Assembly (NCBI RefSeq): GCF_949628215.1 | Contig: NC_134288.1 | Location: 10,671,682-10,735,681, forward strand | Direction: 5' to 3' | Origin: Phalacrocorax aristotelis | Taxonomy: Eukaryota > Chordata > Aves > Suliformes > Phalacrocoracidae | DNA length: 64,000 nucleotides | Shown here: in pieces, positions 44,306 through 55,734 of the stretch | Layout: every line of letters starts with the position of its first letter | How positions within the stretch are numbered: the first letter of the stretch is position 1 | Notes under the pieces: generated by a model | What the model saw: the letters and a program-made list of their open reading frames with translations, nothing else | The model's database searches: none | What the model was told of the DNA's origin: nothing | Made by a program: the position numbers and the translations under genes

Positions 44306-47300
44306 CTAACCGGTGATGCAGGGGCTATAGTAAACAGCGCTGCTGGCATCGGACAAGGCGGATATCAAGCTGCTCTCCTCGCAGGAGATGCTTCTAGGAG
44401 TCACTTTGGACAGGGAGACATGGTAAGGGAGTCCCGAGGCTTCGGGACGAGTCCTGCTCATGTTCAAATACTGGTCAAACTCATTGCGGTCAACGTCTGT
44501 CCAGAGCTCGGTTTGGTTCAAGTGATCCACGCTCTCCATATGGTGGGCTTCAGGCGGGGGCGAGAGCTGGCCCAGGTGGGCAGAAAGCCCGTTCTGAGTT
44601 CCGGAGCACATCTGGTTGTAGTATATGCTGGAAGGATGGGGAGTCCTCATGGCATCAGCCAAGTGTGATGGGGTCTGTGCATAGGGAACCGCCACGTCCC
44701 GCCCCATGCACTTCTCCTGGGGAAACTCCATCTGGTGATGGTGGTGGTAGCCGCGAAAGGGCATCATGTTGCAGTCATCCTGCATGTGCGGAGGGAAAAA
44801 CGCCGGCTCGGTCTGTTCCAAGACATCCAAGGGAGACATCTCAGGAGTTGGCAAGCCATAGTTTTCAATATCCGACCCCATGGAGTGGAGTTCTCTGAAG
44901 TGGTTAAGTGGGGGAGGCTGGGGGTGGCCCGGCTGGCTGCCGCCATGGTGACTCATGCTGAAGTTGTCACTGCAAGGCTGGGAAAGGTTATGCAGGAGGA
45001 TATTGGGTTCCATCCTCTTGATTTTCTTGGCTTGCTTCTTTCTCCTTGGGCGGTACTTGTAGTTGGGGTGATCCTGGAGATGCTGGATTCGCAGCCGCTC
45101 TGCCTCTTCCACGAAGGGACGCTTGTCACTGGCGCTCAGCGCTTTCCACGACTGGCCTGGAAGGGGAAAGTGAAGCTCTGTGACACCAGCTCGGCCACCT
45201 GGTGCTGGCTGGGGTGTGGGGGCACCTGGGGAGAGGGCACCCTTGGGTTGGGAAGGGCTCCCTTGGATGGTTTGGCACCTGAGTAGGGTCCTGGTGCTGG
45301 CACGAGGAGGAGCTGGGGAATGGGAGCCCAAGCAGGGCAGCCCCAGCAGCAGGCTCAGGCTGTGCCCAGCGCTTCAGCGCAGTGGGAGAATGGGCGTGAA
45401 AAGCCCCAGGGGGGTTCAGGAACCCCTCTGCCAGGGCAGGGGATTCTGCCTCCCGCTGCCTCTCGCACAGGCTGGTCTCTGGGGTCCCTGCTTCCCTGCT
45501 TCCCATATCCTCATCCCCGCTCCTCTGCAGCCCCAGTCACCCATCCCCAAACCCTGCACCCCGCAGCCCTGTATCCTGAATCCCATGTCCCCACACCCTG
45601 CAGCCCCGTGTCTCCGCATCCTGCTGCCCTGTCTGGCCATATCCTGCTTCCCATAGTCCCGCATCCTGCAACTCTGTCTACCCATATCCTGCTTCCCGTG
45701 TTCCCATATCCCCCATCCTATGGTCGTGTATCCCGCATCCTGCAGCCCTTTATTCCCATATCCTGCAACCCCGCAGCTGTGTACCCCACAGCCCTGTACC
45801 TCTGCATCCCGCAGCCCTATTTCCCTGCATCCTGCGTACATGTAGGTCGTATCCTCACATCCCACAACCCACAGCCCCATATTCCCACATCCCTGTAGTG
45901 CTGCACGGCACAGCCCTTGATCCCACAGCCCTTGATCATCACAGCCCATGTCCCCGCAGCCCTGCATCCTTGCAGCCTGCAGCTGAAATCCCTCGGTCCC
46001 ATAGCCTTACAGCCTGCATCCCACAGCTCTCTAACCTTACAGCCCACAGCCCTGCATTCCACACCCCATATCCCACAGCACCCTATCCCTGCATCCTGCA
46101 GCACCCCATCCTTGTAACCCAGCTCCTGCACCCCCATACGCTGGCAGTCTACATCCTGCAGCCCCGTCCTCACAGCCTGCATCCCACAGTCCTGTACCCT
46201 TGCAGCCTGGCTAGCACAACCCCATATCCTTGCAATCCGATGTTCCACTGCCTTGTACCCTTACAGCCTGCATCCCACAGCCCTGTACACTTGCAGCGCA
46301 CATGCCGATGCCGCGGACCCCCTCATCCTGCACTCCCAGCCCTGCATCCCTGCATCCCAATACCCCTTACCCCTGCAGCCCACATCTCCAGTCCCATATC
46401 CCTGCATTCTGCTGCCCTGTACCCACGCAACTCAAATCCGCAGCCCCATACCCCTGCAGCATATATCCCCAGCCCTGTAACTCTGCATCCCGCTGCCCCA
46501 TACTCCCGCAACCCACATCTCCAGCCCTGTATCCCTGCATCCCACTGCCCTGGAGTCCTGCAGCCTGCATCCCCAGCCCTGTAACTGCCTAACCCAGCCC
46601 TGCACCCCACATCCTTGCATCCCCAGCTCCACACCCCTGCATCCCTGCCTCCTCAGCTCCATACCCCCACATCCCACAGCCCTGTGCTCTTGCAGCTCAC
46701 ATCCCCAGCTCCATACCCCCGCATCCCCAGCCCCGTACCTCTGCACCCCCGCTCCCTATGCCCGCATGCCCCAGCCCTACACCCTTGCAGCCCGCTTCCC
46801 CAGCCCCGTAACCCCGCATCCCCAGACCAGTACCCCCGCACCCCTGCATCCCCTGGTCCCTATCCCTTCATCCCCTAGCCCTATGCTCTTGCAGCCCGCA
46901 TCCCCGTCTCCGTAACCCCGCACCCCCTCTCCCCCATCCCCGCACCCCCCTCCTCCCGCAGCCCGTCCCGCTCACCCAGCATCTTGCTGAGCACGGCGTT
47001 GTGCAGGTCGGGGTTCTGCTGCGCCAGCCGCTTGCGCTCATCCTTCGCCCAGACCATGAAGGCGTTCATGGGCCGGCGGATGCGGGAGTCCTCGCCGGCC
47101 TTGCCCTCGGCCCGGCCAGCCGGGGGGCTGTATCCATAGCCCGGCTCGGGGCTGGGCGTGCGGCTGGGGGCCGCGCCGGGGGCCGCGCCGCCGGGGCCGG
47201 GGCCGAAGGCGAAGCCGGGCTCGGGGCTGGGCGTGCGGCTGGCGGGGGAGGCGGCTCCCGGGGGGCGCGGGAAGGCGAGCCCGGGCTCAGCGGCCGGCAC

Positions 47301-47378
47301 GGCGGCGGTGACCCATGAACAGTCGCCCCGGGGTTGCGATATCTCCTCTCGGCAGTAGTTAGACTCAGATATATTCAT
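44306..47378 (-). CDS. SOX18: SOX18, SOXF-group HMG-box transcription factor (2 exons, 417 aa)
   Basis: Coding exons on the minus strand are 47378-46976 and 45156-44306; the intron interrupts the HMG box after MLG (phase 1), the SOXF-specific site. The HMG box spans about residues 99-170 ([20 protein letters not shown], then [20 protein letters not shown]), followed by a basic KKQAKKIKR nuclear signal. Mid-protein [14 protein letters not shown] and the C-terminal EFDQYL (360-365, the SOXF beta-catenin-binding motif) inside [20 protein letters not shown] identify the group; the end [20 protein letters not shown] is SOX18-like rather than SOX7 or SOX17. It binds AACAAT-type sites in the nucleus and in vertebrates drives arterial, lymphatic and skin-appendage development. 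The N-terminal disordered part carries the motif RTPSPEPG twice (48-55 and 73-80). The ATG has G at -3. Gene position after PRPF6 matches mammals. Confidence 0.97.
45480..46965. repeat. Minisatellite filling most of SOX18 intron
   Basis: About 1.5 kb of irregular tandem units (roughly 20-30 bases) built on the core CTGCATCCCACAGCCCTG, with variants such as CATCCCCAGCCC and CTTGCAGCC. It occupies about four fifths of the 1.8 kb SOX18 intron (45157-46975) and runs almost to the donor side. Long frames on both strands (repeated Cys/Gly/Trp on the minus strand, Pro/Ser/His on the plus strand) come from the repeat. C-rich on the + strand, so G-rich on the SOX18 sense strand. Confidence 0.9.
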
Positions 47379-47627
47379 TCCAGCTGGACAGCACTTTGTG
47401 TCCGACCCGACCGGGTGCCGGAGAGAGAATCGGGTCCCGCCGCGTCCCACCGGGTCCAGCAGCCGCCAAGCAGCAGCCCCGCCGCTCGCCTCCCTCGCCT
47501 GCGCTTCGGGGGGATTTGGGGTCGGCTTGTTTTGTTTTGGTTTCTTTTCTTTTTTTTTGTCTTTTATTTTTTTCCCCCTTTCCCCCCAAAAAAAAAACTT
47601 TTGGGATGATGCTGGGCTGGAAGGGGC

Positions 47628-47651
47628 AAAATATAGCCGGGCTGGACCAAT
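47628..47651 (-). promoter_or_regulatory. SOX18: SOX18 core promoter: CCAAT box and TATA-like element
   Basis: Upstream of SOX18 on its sense (minus) strand are an inverted CCAAT box (CCAAT on the + strand, 47647-47651) and TATATTTT (47635-47628), about 13 bases apart. A cap site near 47600 gives a 5' UTR of about 220 bases that begins with a striking purine-rich, A-tract leader (+ strand T/C tract at 47535-47590). The CpG-rich first exon (about 46970-47480) continues the promoter island. CCAAT/NF-Y dependence is known for the human SOX18 promoter. Confidence 0.55.
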
Positions 47652-47655
47652 CAGC

Positions 47656-47786
47656 GGGGAGGAGGGCAGGAGGAGGAGGAGGAGGACGGCGACGACGACG
47701 ACGACGAGAGGCAGGGGAGGAGGAGGAGGAGGAGGAGATGGTGAGGGGGAGGAGGAGGAGGAGGAGGAGGAGGAGGAGGAGGAAGG
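47656..47786. repeat. (GGA)n/(CGA)n trinucleotide block next to SOX18 promoter
   Basis: Almost uninterrupted GGA triplets with an internal run of about seven CGA/GAC triplets (about 47686-47707), beginning only 4 bases from the CCAAT box. All purine on the + strand except the CGA part. Confidence 0.93.
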
Positions 47787-47897
47787 GGGGCGTCCCCAGG
47801 CACCAGCAGGAAGAGCCACCCGGGGAGGGCCGGGCTGGGACCAGTGTGGACGCTGCTGCCCAGTTCCCTTCCTTCCAAGGAGGAGGGTTATTAATTT

Positions 47898-47990
47898 TTG
47901 CTCTTTTTTATTTTTTCTTTCTTTCTCTCTCTCTTTCTGCTTTTCTTTCTGTCTTCCTGTCCTTCTGACTTTCTTTCTTTCCAAGCCCCT
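47898..47990. repeat. Pyrimidine-rich (CTTT)n tract
   Basis: CTTT/TTTC/CT words for about 90 bases upstream of SOX18. Together with the neighbouring purine block it makes a strongly strand-asymmetric promoter-flanking region. Confidence 0.8.
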
Positions 47991-50900
47991 TTTCTGGCTA
48001 CTTGTGATCTGCCCGTGCCTCCCGCAGCCTTGCTGAGCCGAGGCAGGGAAGTGTTCTGATTTGCCTGCCAGGCTGCCTGTTTGCAGGCGGACAGGGATGC
48101 TTGGGGCTTTGCGTTTATTTTTCTTATGATTTATTTTGTGTGTGTGTGTTTTGGCCAGTGTTCCCTGTCCGGGGTCAGGAGGAGCCAGGGGTGAAGGCAG
48201 GGGTGAGCCCTCTTCCCCCGGCAATTTTCTGGTGGGAATTTCACTGCTGGGGGCAGAAACGGCTCCTTGCTTTTAAGTACTGTTCACATGAAAAGAAACA
48301 CGTTTTTAGCCTGTCAGCCTAGGGACTGTTGAGGAACGGTGGGTTCACCGGCAGCCAAGAGATCACAGCTAAAACCTGCCTCCTGAGCTGCACTGCTGGG
48401 GCTGGCACGGCGGTGCCGTTGCCACACGTGCCGTGGGCACAGCAGCGTACCCGCGGTTTGCTGCCATCAGCAGCCGTGGAGAAGCAGTGTGTCCCCTGCT
48501 GCCAGGTCACTCCTCCGCTCACTCGGCTGCCGTCCAGCAGAGATTTGCAGCGCCAAGAGCCAGGCTAGGTGGCCTGAAGGTCCTTCCAGCCCTTGGTACA
48601 GAGGAGTTATGAACTCTGCAGGACCCGTTTGCAAGCAAGAAGATCTGCTTGCACACTCTCCCTGCTCCCTGACACCCCCCAGGCAACTGGGTTGACATGT
48701 GAAAGATGCCCCAGCTCCGGGTTTCTGCCTCCAAGCCCCCCGCAGCTGTGGATGTGCCTGACACCCCAGCCTGAAATGTGAACCTCAATGTTAGGAAGAC
48801 TTGGGGCACCGGGTTGTGCAAGAGCCCAGCTCCCAGGCTCCTCGCAGCAGTGGGGTATTGCATGCCATGGTTTCTGTGTGTCTGGAAGTGATTTGAAAAA
48901 GCTGATCTGCTGTTAACCCTAAACAAAACAAAGGCCTTAACAAAAAAAATTTTAAAATCTTGCTTCACTTCAATCACTAGCCAGGAGTGACAGAGCTTTT
49001 GGGCTAGATTTCCTTCGTGTTTCTGGAGCCTCTTATTAATATTTTGCAAGTGCAAATCAGCACCCATGCGTGGGAGAACCGGTACAGCTGCAAGGGGTCT
49101 CCTCTCCACTCTCCCCCATCCTGCCTTGGCCATGTAGCCGAGGAGGGTGCCACAACATTGCCACGCTGGAGGAGCTGAGCCACTGAGCTGCTGGAGGTTT
49201 TGGCTCTTTGCCCCTGCCCCAGGAGCAGCAAGGTGGGTGCTGGGGGGAGCTGGGGACACCCAGCCCAGTGCCTGTGGCTGCCTGGGAGGGTGAAGTGAGC
49301 AGCCTTTGGGGCAGCTGGACTGGACAGCTGCTGGGGACATCCCCAAAACATCCTCACTCTGATGATCCTGGCTTTGGCCAAGTGCTTGGCATTTTCCCTG
49401 GCTGCATCCACCCCGTGATCTCCCACATGGCCCCAGCAACATCCTTGGGCTCTGGGCAGGCTCAGAACTGCCCCAGGGCCAGAGTTGCACCTGGTGCCAC
49501 CAGTTGGCGTTTGGGATGCGATAGGGATGAGATGCAGTGGGATGTGAGAGGGGGCAGCTCAAATTTTCCCAGCCCTGGAAATGATGCTAAGAGCTGGGGC
49601 AAACCCTCCCAGGAGGAGGCAGATGCAGAGCTTTGTGCTCTCCAAGCTTGCTCTCTGCAACAGCTTCAAGCATGGGCCTCCTCTGCATGGGATGGCAGTG
49701 TGCTTACATTGCTTTCCTTATGCAGGGGCAGCGTGGGTCTGGGGATCTGAGTAGTGCTGCTGCCCTTGTTGTGCTGGAGTAGTTTGGGATCTCCTCTGCC
49801 CACAGAGCAAAGCTGGGTGCTTCGCTCCCAGAGCATGCATGTGGTGCAAACCCTGCCTTGTAGCACATTGCCTAGTTTTGTTGTACCATTGCGTTGGTGC
49901 TGCACCGTCATGCAGGGATGGGGGAAAGAGCCAGGGAGGGTGGTGGAGGGGGAAAGGAAGGGTACGGCTGCTGGAGGAGGAGAGATGAGAGCTGTGAGCA
50001 TGGAGAGAGGGGAAGGCGAGGTGCAAGGGGGGCTGGAGCAGCATGCAAAGCACCCAGAACTGCCTGGAATGGCCCAGGAGGGGTATGGGGGGGCCCTGCT
50101 GTCTGGCTGTGCTGACAATGCCACACTGCTTTACCCTCCTGCACAGCTGGCATCTGGCCCAGGAGAGGGAAAGCACCCATGCCCAGCCAGGCTGTGGGGT
50201 GAAGTCCATGGGTTCTGTGCCCAACAGCTTTCCTGGAGGGGGGACACAAAAACCCCGTGTTGCACAACCCCTCCTTTCACACCGCTGCCCCAGGGACATG
50301 GGGATATAGCTCAGGGTGCTGGCGACCCCTCAGCCCCAGCTCATCACCGGCCACATCTGCTGTGGTGAGAGGGGAGGAAGCACTGGACATCCCTGGGCAG
50401 AGATAAGATCGGTGTGCACGCCAGCTGGGTGACCTCTCCCCCCACCCTGCTCGCCGGACCTGGCATCGGGCGAGCTGGACCCTGGCCCCAGCACACAGCC
50501 TCAGGAGTTGCATTTTTTTCCTTCTTTTTTTTTCTTTTTTTTTTAATCCCCCCAGTTTTATTGGGCTGGCAGCTCGCCACCCCCACCCTGGCCCCCGGTT
50601 TCCCTTCCTAGCATCCCACACAGCCCAGCACCACACCTAACAGAGGAAGCGTGGCGGGGACGGCAGCCTCCGCTCCCCAGCACAAAGGCATTTTCCCTCC
50701 CCGCCCCCAGCCCAAGCCTCTCGCTGCCGGTTATTCCTCCCAGCCAGGTCTGACGCCAAGCTCCTACACACCTAAAAATAGATGTGGCACCACCTGGACC
50801 ATCCCAAGGGGCTTCAGGGATTTGGGGGCTTGAAGGAGGGGTGGTGGGGATGGCAAGAAGGTAAGAGCGAGTGTTGTTGGCTGAGCCTGATGGTTGTTTC

Positions 50901-51040
50901 TGCTGCTGATGGCTGTGGGTGGGTGCAGGAGCCCCAGGCTGGGCTAGGGCCTGTGCAACCAATTCCAAGGGATTTACCCCCAGACTTTGCATCCAGGTTA
51001 CAGAGGCACAGGTGGATGCTGGCTGGCAGGGCCATCACAG
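47991..51040. other. Intergenic upstream of SOX18, no gene seen
   Basis: GC-rich with a short AT-rich patch at about 48880-49040. The minus-strand frame of 347 codons at 48519-49562 has no family features. At 48567-48610 GGCCTGAAGGTCCTTCCAGC resembles a degraded CR1 3' end, but only about 40 bases are comparable. A T-rich run lies at about 50508-50545. Confidence 0.4.
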
Positions 51041-51042
51041 CA

Positions 51043-51066
51043 CAGCAGCAGCAGCAGCAGCAGCAG
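51043..51066. repeat. (CAG)8 microsatellite
   Basis: Eight uninterrupted CAG triplets followed by CA; not in a credible coding frame. Confidence 0.95.
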
Positions 51067-51239
51067 CAAAGACCTGAACTGTGATGGGAAAACTGCTTTT
51101 TATTCTCATTTTGCAGAGGGTGCAAGGCAGAAGGGGAGCAGTCAGTGGGGCAGTGGCAGGAGCAGGGCCTGTCCCTGGGTGTGGGTGCAAGTGCTGTACT
51201 CTCCTGCAGTGGCCAGCACCTTCTTCACTCTCTTGCATG

Positions 51240-51410
51240 GACCAGCCTTGCTTCTAGATGTGTTCATGTCGCTAATGAATTAATCACTGTGCAATTACCA
51301 GTGTGGGGCTGGTGTCATGGTGTGTCCGATTGGATGAACGAGGCATTTCACAAGAAGAGATTTCTTGTTAATTACAGCTAATAATTACCTTTAGGCCACA
51401 CTGCACAGGT
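51240..51410. promoter_or_regulatory. Candidate enhancer with clustered homeodomain words
   Basis: A compact AT-rich island about 4 kb upstream of SOX18 carries TAATGAATTAATCA (from 51273), GTGCAATTACC (51290) and TTAATTACAGCTAATAATTA (from 51368). At least five TAAT/ATTA cores occur in 120 bases. No coding signal. Confidence 0.38.
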
Positions 51411-52890
51411 ACCTGGAGTGGTGCAGCCAGGCAGGATGGATGCGACCTACACCCACACGCTCTTCTTCATCCCAAAGGAGATGTCCTTTACCAGGGATGG
51501 CCGTGGGGAGCGGGGTGACCCATGCAGGGCTGCCTGGTGCCACTGTGGGACGCCCAGACTGGCGGCTCCCCTGGCGCCCCGAGAGGTTCCCCCGCGCCGG
51601 CGGGTCCCGCGAGCTCCTCTGGGGCCAGGGCCGCTGCAGCCTTGCTGGAACAAAGGCTTCCCGAAGAAAGGCGCTTCCTGGAGAGCAAAGGACTTGGGGC
51701 CGGGACTGTGTGTGAGCCCTGTCAGGACGCTGAAGTCATCTGCTGGGAAATGCTTCGTGTTTCGCCAGAGCCTCCCTTTTTCCAGGGCCCAGCTCAGCAC
51801 CCGGTTTCCTTGTGGACAAATAGTTCAGTGGGTCAGGCAGAGCTGACAAGCACTGAGCAAGCCGGCTGGGAGCTGCTGGGTGCCACCAGACGCAGTATGG
51901 CATCTGTCTTAGGAGCATCCTGGCAGCAGCTGCACGTCTGTGAAAGGGTAACACGTCCCCTGTGTCTCCAGCCAGGGACCAGGCTCTTTCCCACCCAAGT
52001 CAGGGCAGGTGGAGAATGGGTGATCATGGCCAGCCCCAGCCCCGGGAACTGTTTTCAGGTCATTTGCTCTTTTTCTTGCCTTCCAGCTCCATCTGACAAG
52101 TGAAGAGCACCAGGGACAGTGGAAAGGTGCCCTAGGCCACAGTGGCTCTCTGCCCCAGGATCGTGCTGGCTCGGGTGATCACTGCAACTCTGCTCTGCTG
52201 CCACCCGTGCTGGCAGGTCCCCAACGGCTGCGGGGCTGAGACAGGAGCACAGTGCGGACTGTGCCGGCCAAGCCTGGCAATCAGGCACCGCATCCAAGGA
52301 AGCGGAGAAAGTTGTCTTTCTTTTTCAGCCCTTTTCAATAACCAGAGGTCAGCCTTGTTTATACAGGATTATAACTGGAACAACAACAGCACTACACATT
52401 GTGCGAGCAGCGAAACCCACAGCTAACCCAAAAAAGCTGTTGCTCCATGCAGGCGCAGCCACCGCAGCCTCCCAGGTGGTGGCTGGAGCCCTTGGGCCTC
52501 AGTGGGGCTGTCCTGCCTCCCCTTCCCCTGCCTTTGCCCTGCCACGGCCCCTTGTTGCACAGCCCTGTCTCTCTGGTGACGGTCCTACCAGCTCAGGGTG
52601 CCGCACTTCCAGCCACATCACCCCGCATTTGTTCCCTGACCTGCTCCCCCTGAAACATGGGGTGCAGCCCCCATGCCCCAAGCGTGAGTGAAGCTGCTGG
52701 GAATCCCCAGTGCTTACAGCCGGGCTAATGCCGGGGAAAGGCTGCGGCTCGCCATGGTGTGGTGCACAAGCAGGGCTGAGCACGCCGGGGCGCACAGGGC
52801 GGGTGTGCTCAGGGCACGTGTGTGTGTGCTGGCTGGAGTCGCTTCCCCGGCAGCTGATTGCGGCAGCAGTCGTTGCTTTAATTCTCGGTT
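51411..52890. other. Intergenic, no gene seen
   Basis: GC-rich unique sequence; frames of up to 193 codons lack any motif. A small AT patch at about 52320-52410. Confidence 0.4.
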
Positions 52891-52894
52891 CCCA

Positions 52895-53130
52895 TCACAG
52901 AGAGAGGCCAGGCTTTTAGGAAGGAAAGTCTTACACTTCTACCAACTATTTCAAGACTCCCATAAACACATTTTTGGTTCAGCATTAATGAATTACCTCA
53001 ATGCAGAGCTACTCATGCCAAATACATGAATACAGAGTGTAGAAAAGCCGCCGAGAAGCAGATTTGGCTGCCATTCAGCTGCTCCAATCGGCACAATTTA
53101 TTTTCTCAATTATAGCAAGAAAACGCACTC
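52895..53130. promoter_or_regulatory. AT-rich island, candidate enhancer
   Basis: Unique AT-rich block with CCCATAAACACATTTTTGG (about 52960), GCATTAATGAATTACC (about 52982) and CACAATTTATTTTC plus TCAATTATAGC (53091-53115). ACAAT and forkhead-like words occur. Flanks are GC-rich and no frame continues through. Confidence 0.33.
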
Positions 53131-55730
53131 TGCCTGTGGCACCGCGTCCTCCCAGGAACAGGCAGCCGGCCGACAGTTGGGCTGTGCAGAGCCTGGGCAT
53201 GCCGGGGTTATTCGCTGCTTCCATCACTCAAATTGGCAGAAAATGTTGCTCGCTGGTGTCTGTGCAGGAGGTGCAGCCAAGAACCAGGATCCTGCTCTAT
53301 CTGCATGCCCAGGCTCGCCGCTCTGGGCTGCCTGGCCTCCTCTTGAGTGCTAGGGAAAGGAAACGAAAACTGCAACTGGGAGGATTTCTGAGCCTGGCTT
53401 TTTTGGGGAGCTGGGTTGGGGCTGCCTGTCTGTGGCCCCGCAGCCACATGTGCCCATGAGCACCGCAGCCATGTGCAGCTCCACTGCGGCCCTTCTCCAC
53501 GGCTCCGTGAACCCTCACCAGTGGCTTCAGTGAGTGTGTCCCCTGCTTTCCTCCAATGGCAACAGCCCTGCCATGCTGGGGACTGCCAGGCGATGATGTG
53601 CCCCCCAAGAAAAGTGCAGCCCCCGTTTTGCAGAAACCTTTCTCGCTGAGGCTCCACCCTCTGGGTTCCCGACCTCTGCACCGCACTGTGTGTTTGCTCA
53701 TCCCTTGCTCTTCGAGCATCATTCAACTGAAAGTACCATGGATAAATGGGCTTGTGCTACATCACAGGTGAGGATGCCACTTCCAAGCAGGGGAGAGGAT
53801 GGGAATTAAGGCAGGCAACACAGCGATCACACCTCCACTGCTTTGCATCTCAGTCCTCAGGAGCTCATCAGCAAGGGCTGAACTGGTTATTGCCTCTCTG
53901 CTCCCTAAAACAAAACTCCAGCAGCAGGCGAGCAGGGTAGAGGGGGCGGCCAGCTGCACCTCTGCATCCACCGAGCCCTCGGCTGGCAGCAGGAGGGTCG
54001 CCTGTCCTCTCCCTCAGCAGGAGGGCTGATGCAGCAGTGCAGGATATCTCCATCTGGGAAAGGTTTGCTGTTCTCAAGAGCTGCTGTGGCTCCCGACATG
54101 TTTTAACTTAGCATGAGGCATTACCTCACCGGCCTGCCGCAGATGGCAGATGGCAGATGGCTGCTGGCTGCTCCGTGCTCCTCTCTCCCCTCTCCCTGCT
54201 TTGCCTGCAGCCCCTGAACCCAGCGCTTTGCGCTCAGGTTTTCCAGGCACTGGACAGTTTGCTCACAGGATCCTGGGGAGGTGGTTGCCTCGTTTCTGAG
54301 ATACACCCCAGCCAGGCCTGAACGAAGAGGAATCCTTTGCAGCATCCCTAGAGGAAAAAGAGCCCTTTGCAGCATCTCAGGAGGAAGGGGAGCCCTTTGC
54401 AGCATCCCTGGCACTGACAACATTTGCTGAAGCTCGCAGCCCACTTCCTTGCACACGGGGTCTCGTGGCTACCTCTCTGCTTCACCAAGGCTTTTACCGC
54501 CCAGCAGAAAGGATGAGGATCTTGCTGAGAGCAACCTCACTTTGATATAGACAGGGAAACATTCAGCGCCAAACCCAAGTGGAAGAGAGGAGTTTTGGCT
54601 CGGGGGGGGGTAGATGCTGTTGTGGCTCTGTGCCTCAGTTTCCCCATGTGTTGTGCAGGGCACAGGACAGCCCAGCCTCTCCCTGAGCCCTTTAGAGACA
54701 ACAGTCTCCCCAGCAAAGGGCAGGATATATCAGGGTAAATTTGACAGAGTGCTTCTTTCCTGAGAGAGAACAATAATAATAATTACAATAATAATACTAA
54801 GAATAAAGAAAAGGGCCTGAGAGCTTACCCACCCCACCCCACCCTTGCAAGCAGAGGAACAACTTTTGCTTTTCAGTGCTTTATTGGAGACTTTAAGGAA
54901 AGGGAAATGAGCATAAACATGCTGCATTTGCAGCTCAAAACCACCAAAACTGCGACATCCCCTCCCTAAATTGACCTAAAAATGAGATTTAAAAGATTGC
55001 CACAGACAGGACCTTTTTCTTCACTTTCTGATTTCAGAGCATCCTTTGTGCTGTAGCTCAGGGAAAATGGCAGCGAAATCTCACAGCAGCAGAGCTGGGG
55101 CTTGGGGATGCTGTGAGCAGCCGCTGGGGATTTTGGTGCAGGGATGCAGGGTGGGAGGAGGAGGAGGATGGTGCAGACCCCCAGGGATGAAGGCTGCGCC
55201 AGCACTGGGGGTCCCTGCAGCTGGTGGGGCACAGGGGGCCGGGGCAGGAGGGAGGTGGTGGGGAAGGGCTCTAAGGGAAAGGCTTTGTTTGCGGGCCAGC
55301 CGGGAGAGTGGAGGGCCTCCGGGTTCCAGCATTTCTCCTACACTTTGCTCCTGCTGTGCGCGGGAGCCGGGCCAAGGTGGAGCACGGCGGGGTGGAGCGG
55401 GTCCCCGAGGAAGGCAGGGGATGGCCGCACATTTAGCCCTTAAATTGCCTGGGAAAGTGGCTCTATCTTTCCATCTCCCTCCAGGGCTCTTCTCTCACCC
55501 AAGCCGAGGCTGTTTCCCAGGCTGCTCGCCCCAAACACCTCCACCTCTGCCCTCCTCCTAACGACCCCTCTTGCTTGGCTGGTTCAGCCTTGCTTGGATC
55601 TGAAAGTGCTCGGGGAAGGATAAGCAAAGGCTCACGACAGAACAGCCCTTCGTGGCGTGCTCGAGCTGGAGAAATAAGGTTAAAGGCTCTTATCTGATGG
55701 AGCTGCAGCCTTGCCAAAGCCTCTTGCTAT
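53131..55730. other. Intergenic, no gene seen
   Basis: Mixed GC-rich sequence. A 30-base tandem repeat (listed separately) and an AAT-rich simple repeat at about 54771-54800 are the only structures noted. Confidence 0.4.
54330..54412. repeat. 30-base tandem repeat, about 2.8 copies
   Basis: CCTTTGCAGCATCCCT-type units start at about 54331, 54361 and 54391. On the minus strand the period of ten codons gives repeated MLQRAPLPPE-like peptides; I treat this as a coincidence of unit length. Confidence 0.8.
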
Positions 55731-55734
55731 CAGC

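Noticed and set aside
45416-46746. Repetitive frames in the SOX18 intron resembling a repeat protein
   Set aside because: The intron is defined by clean SOX18 donor and acceptor; frames on both strands derive from the minisatellite unit.
48567-48610. Possible CR1 LINE 3' end; a similar phrase at 37845-37885 and a short repeat-like phrase near 29070
   Set aside because: Only about 20-40 comparable bases each, too degraded to call by eye; a RepeatMasker run would decide.
48519-49562. 347-codon minus-strand frame upstream of SOX18
   Set aside because: No recognisable domain, low-complexity mix of residues, part overlaps a possible CR1 remnant.
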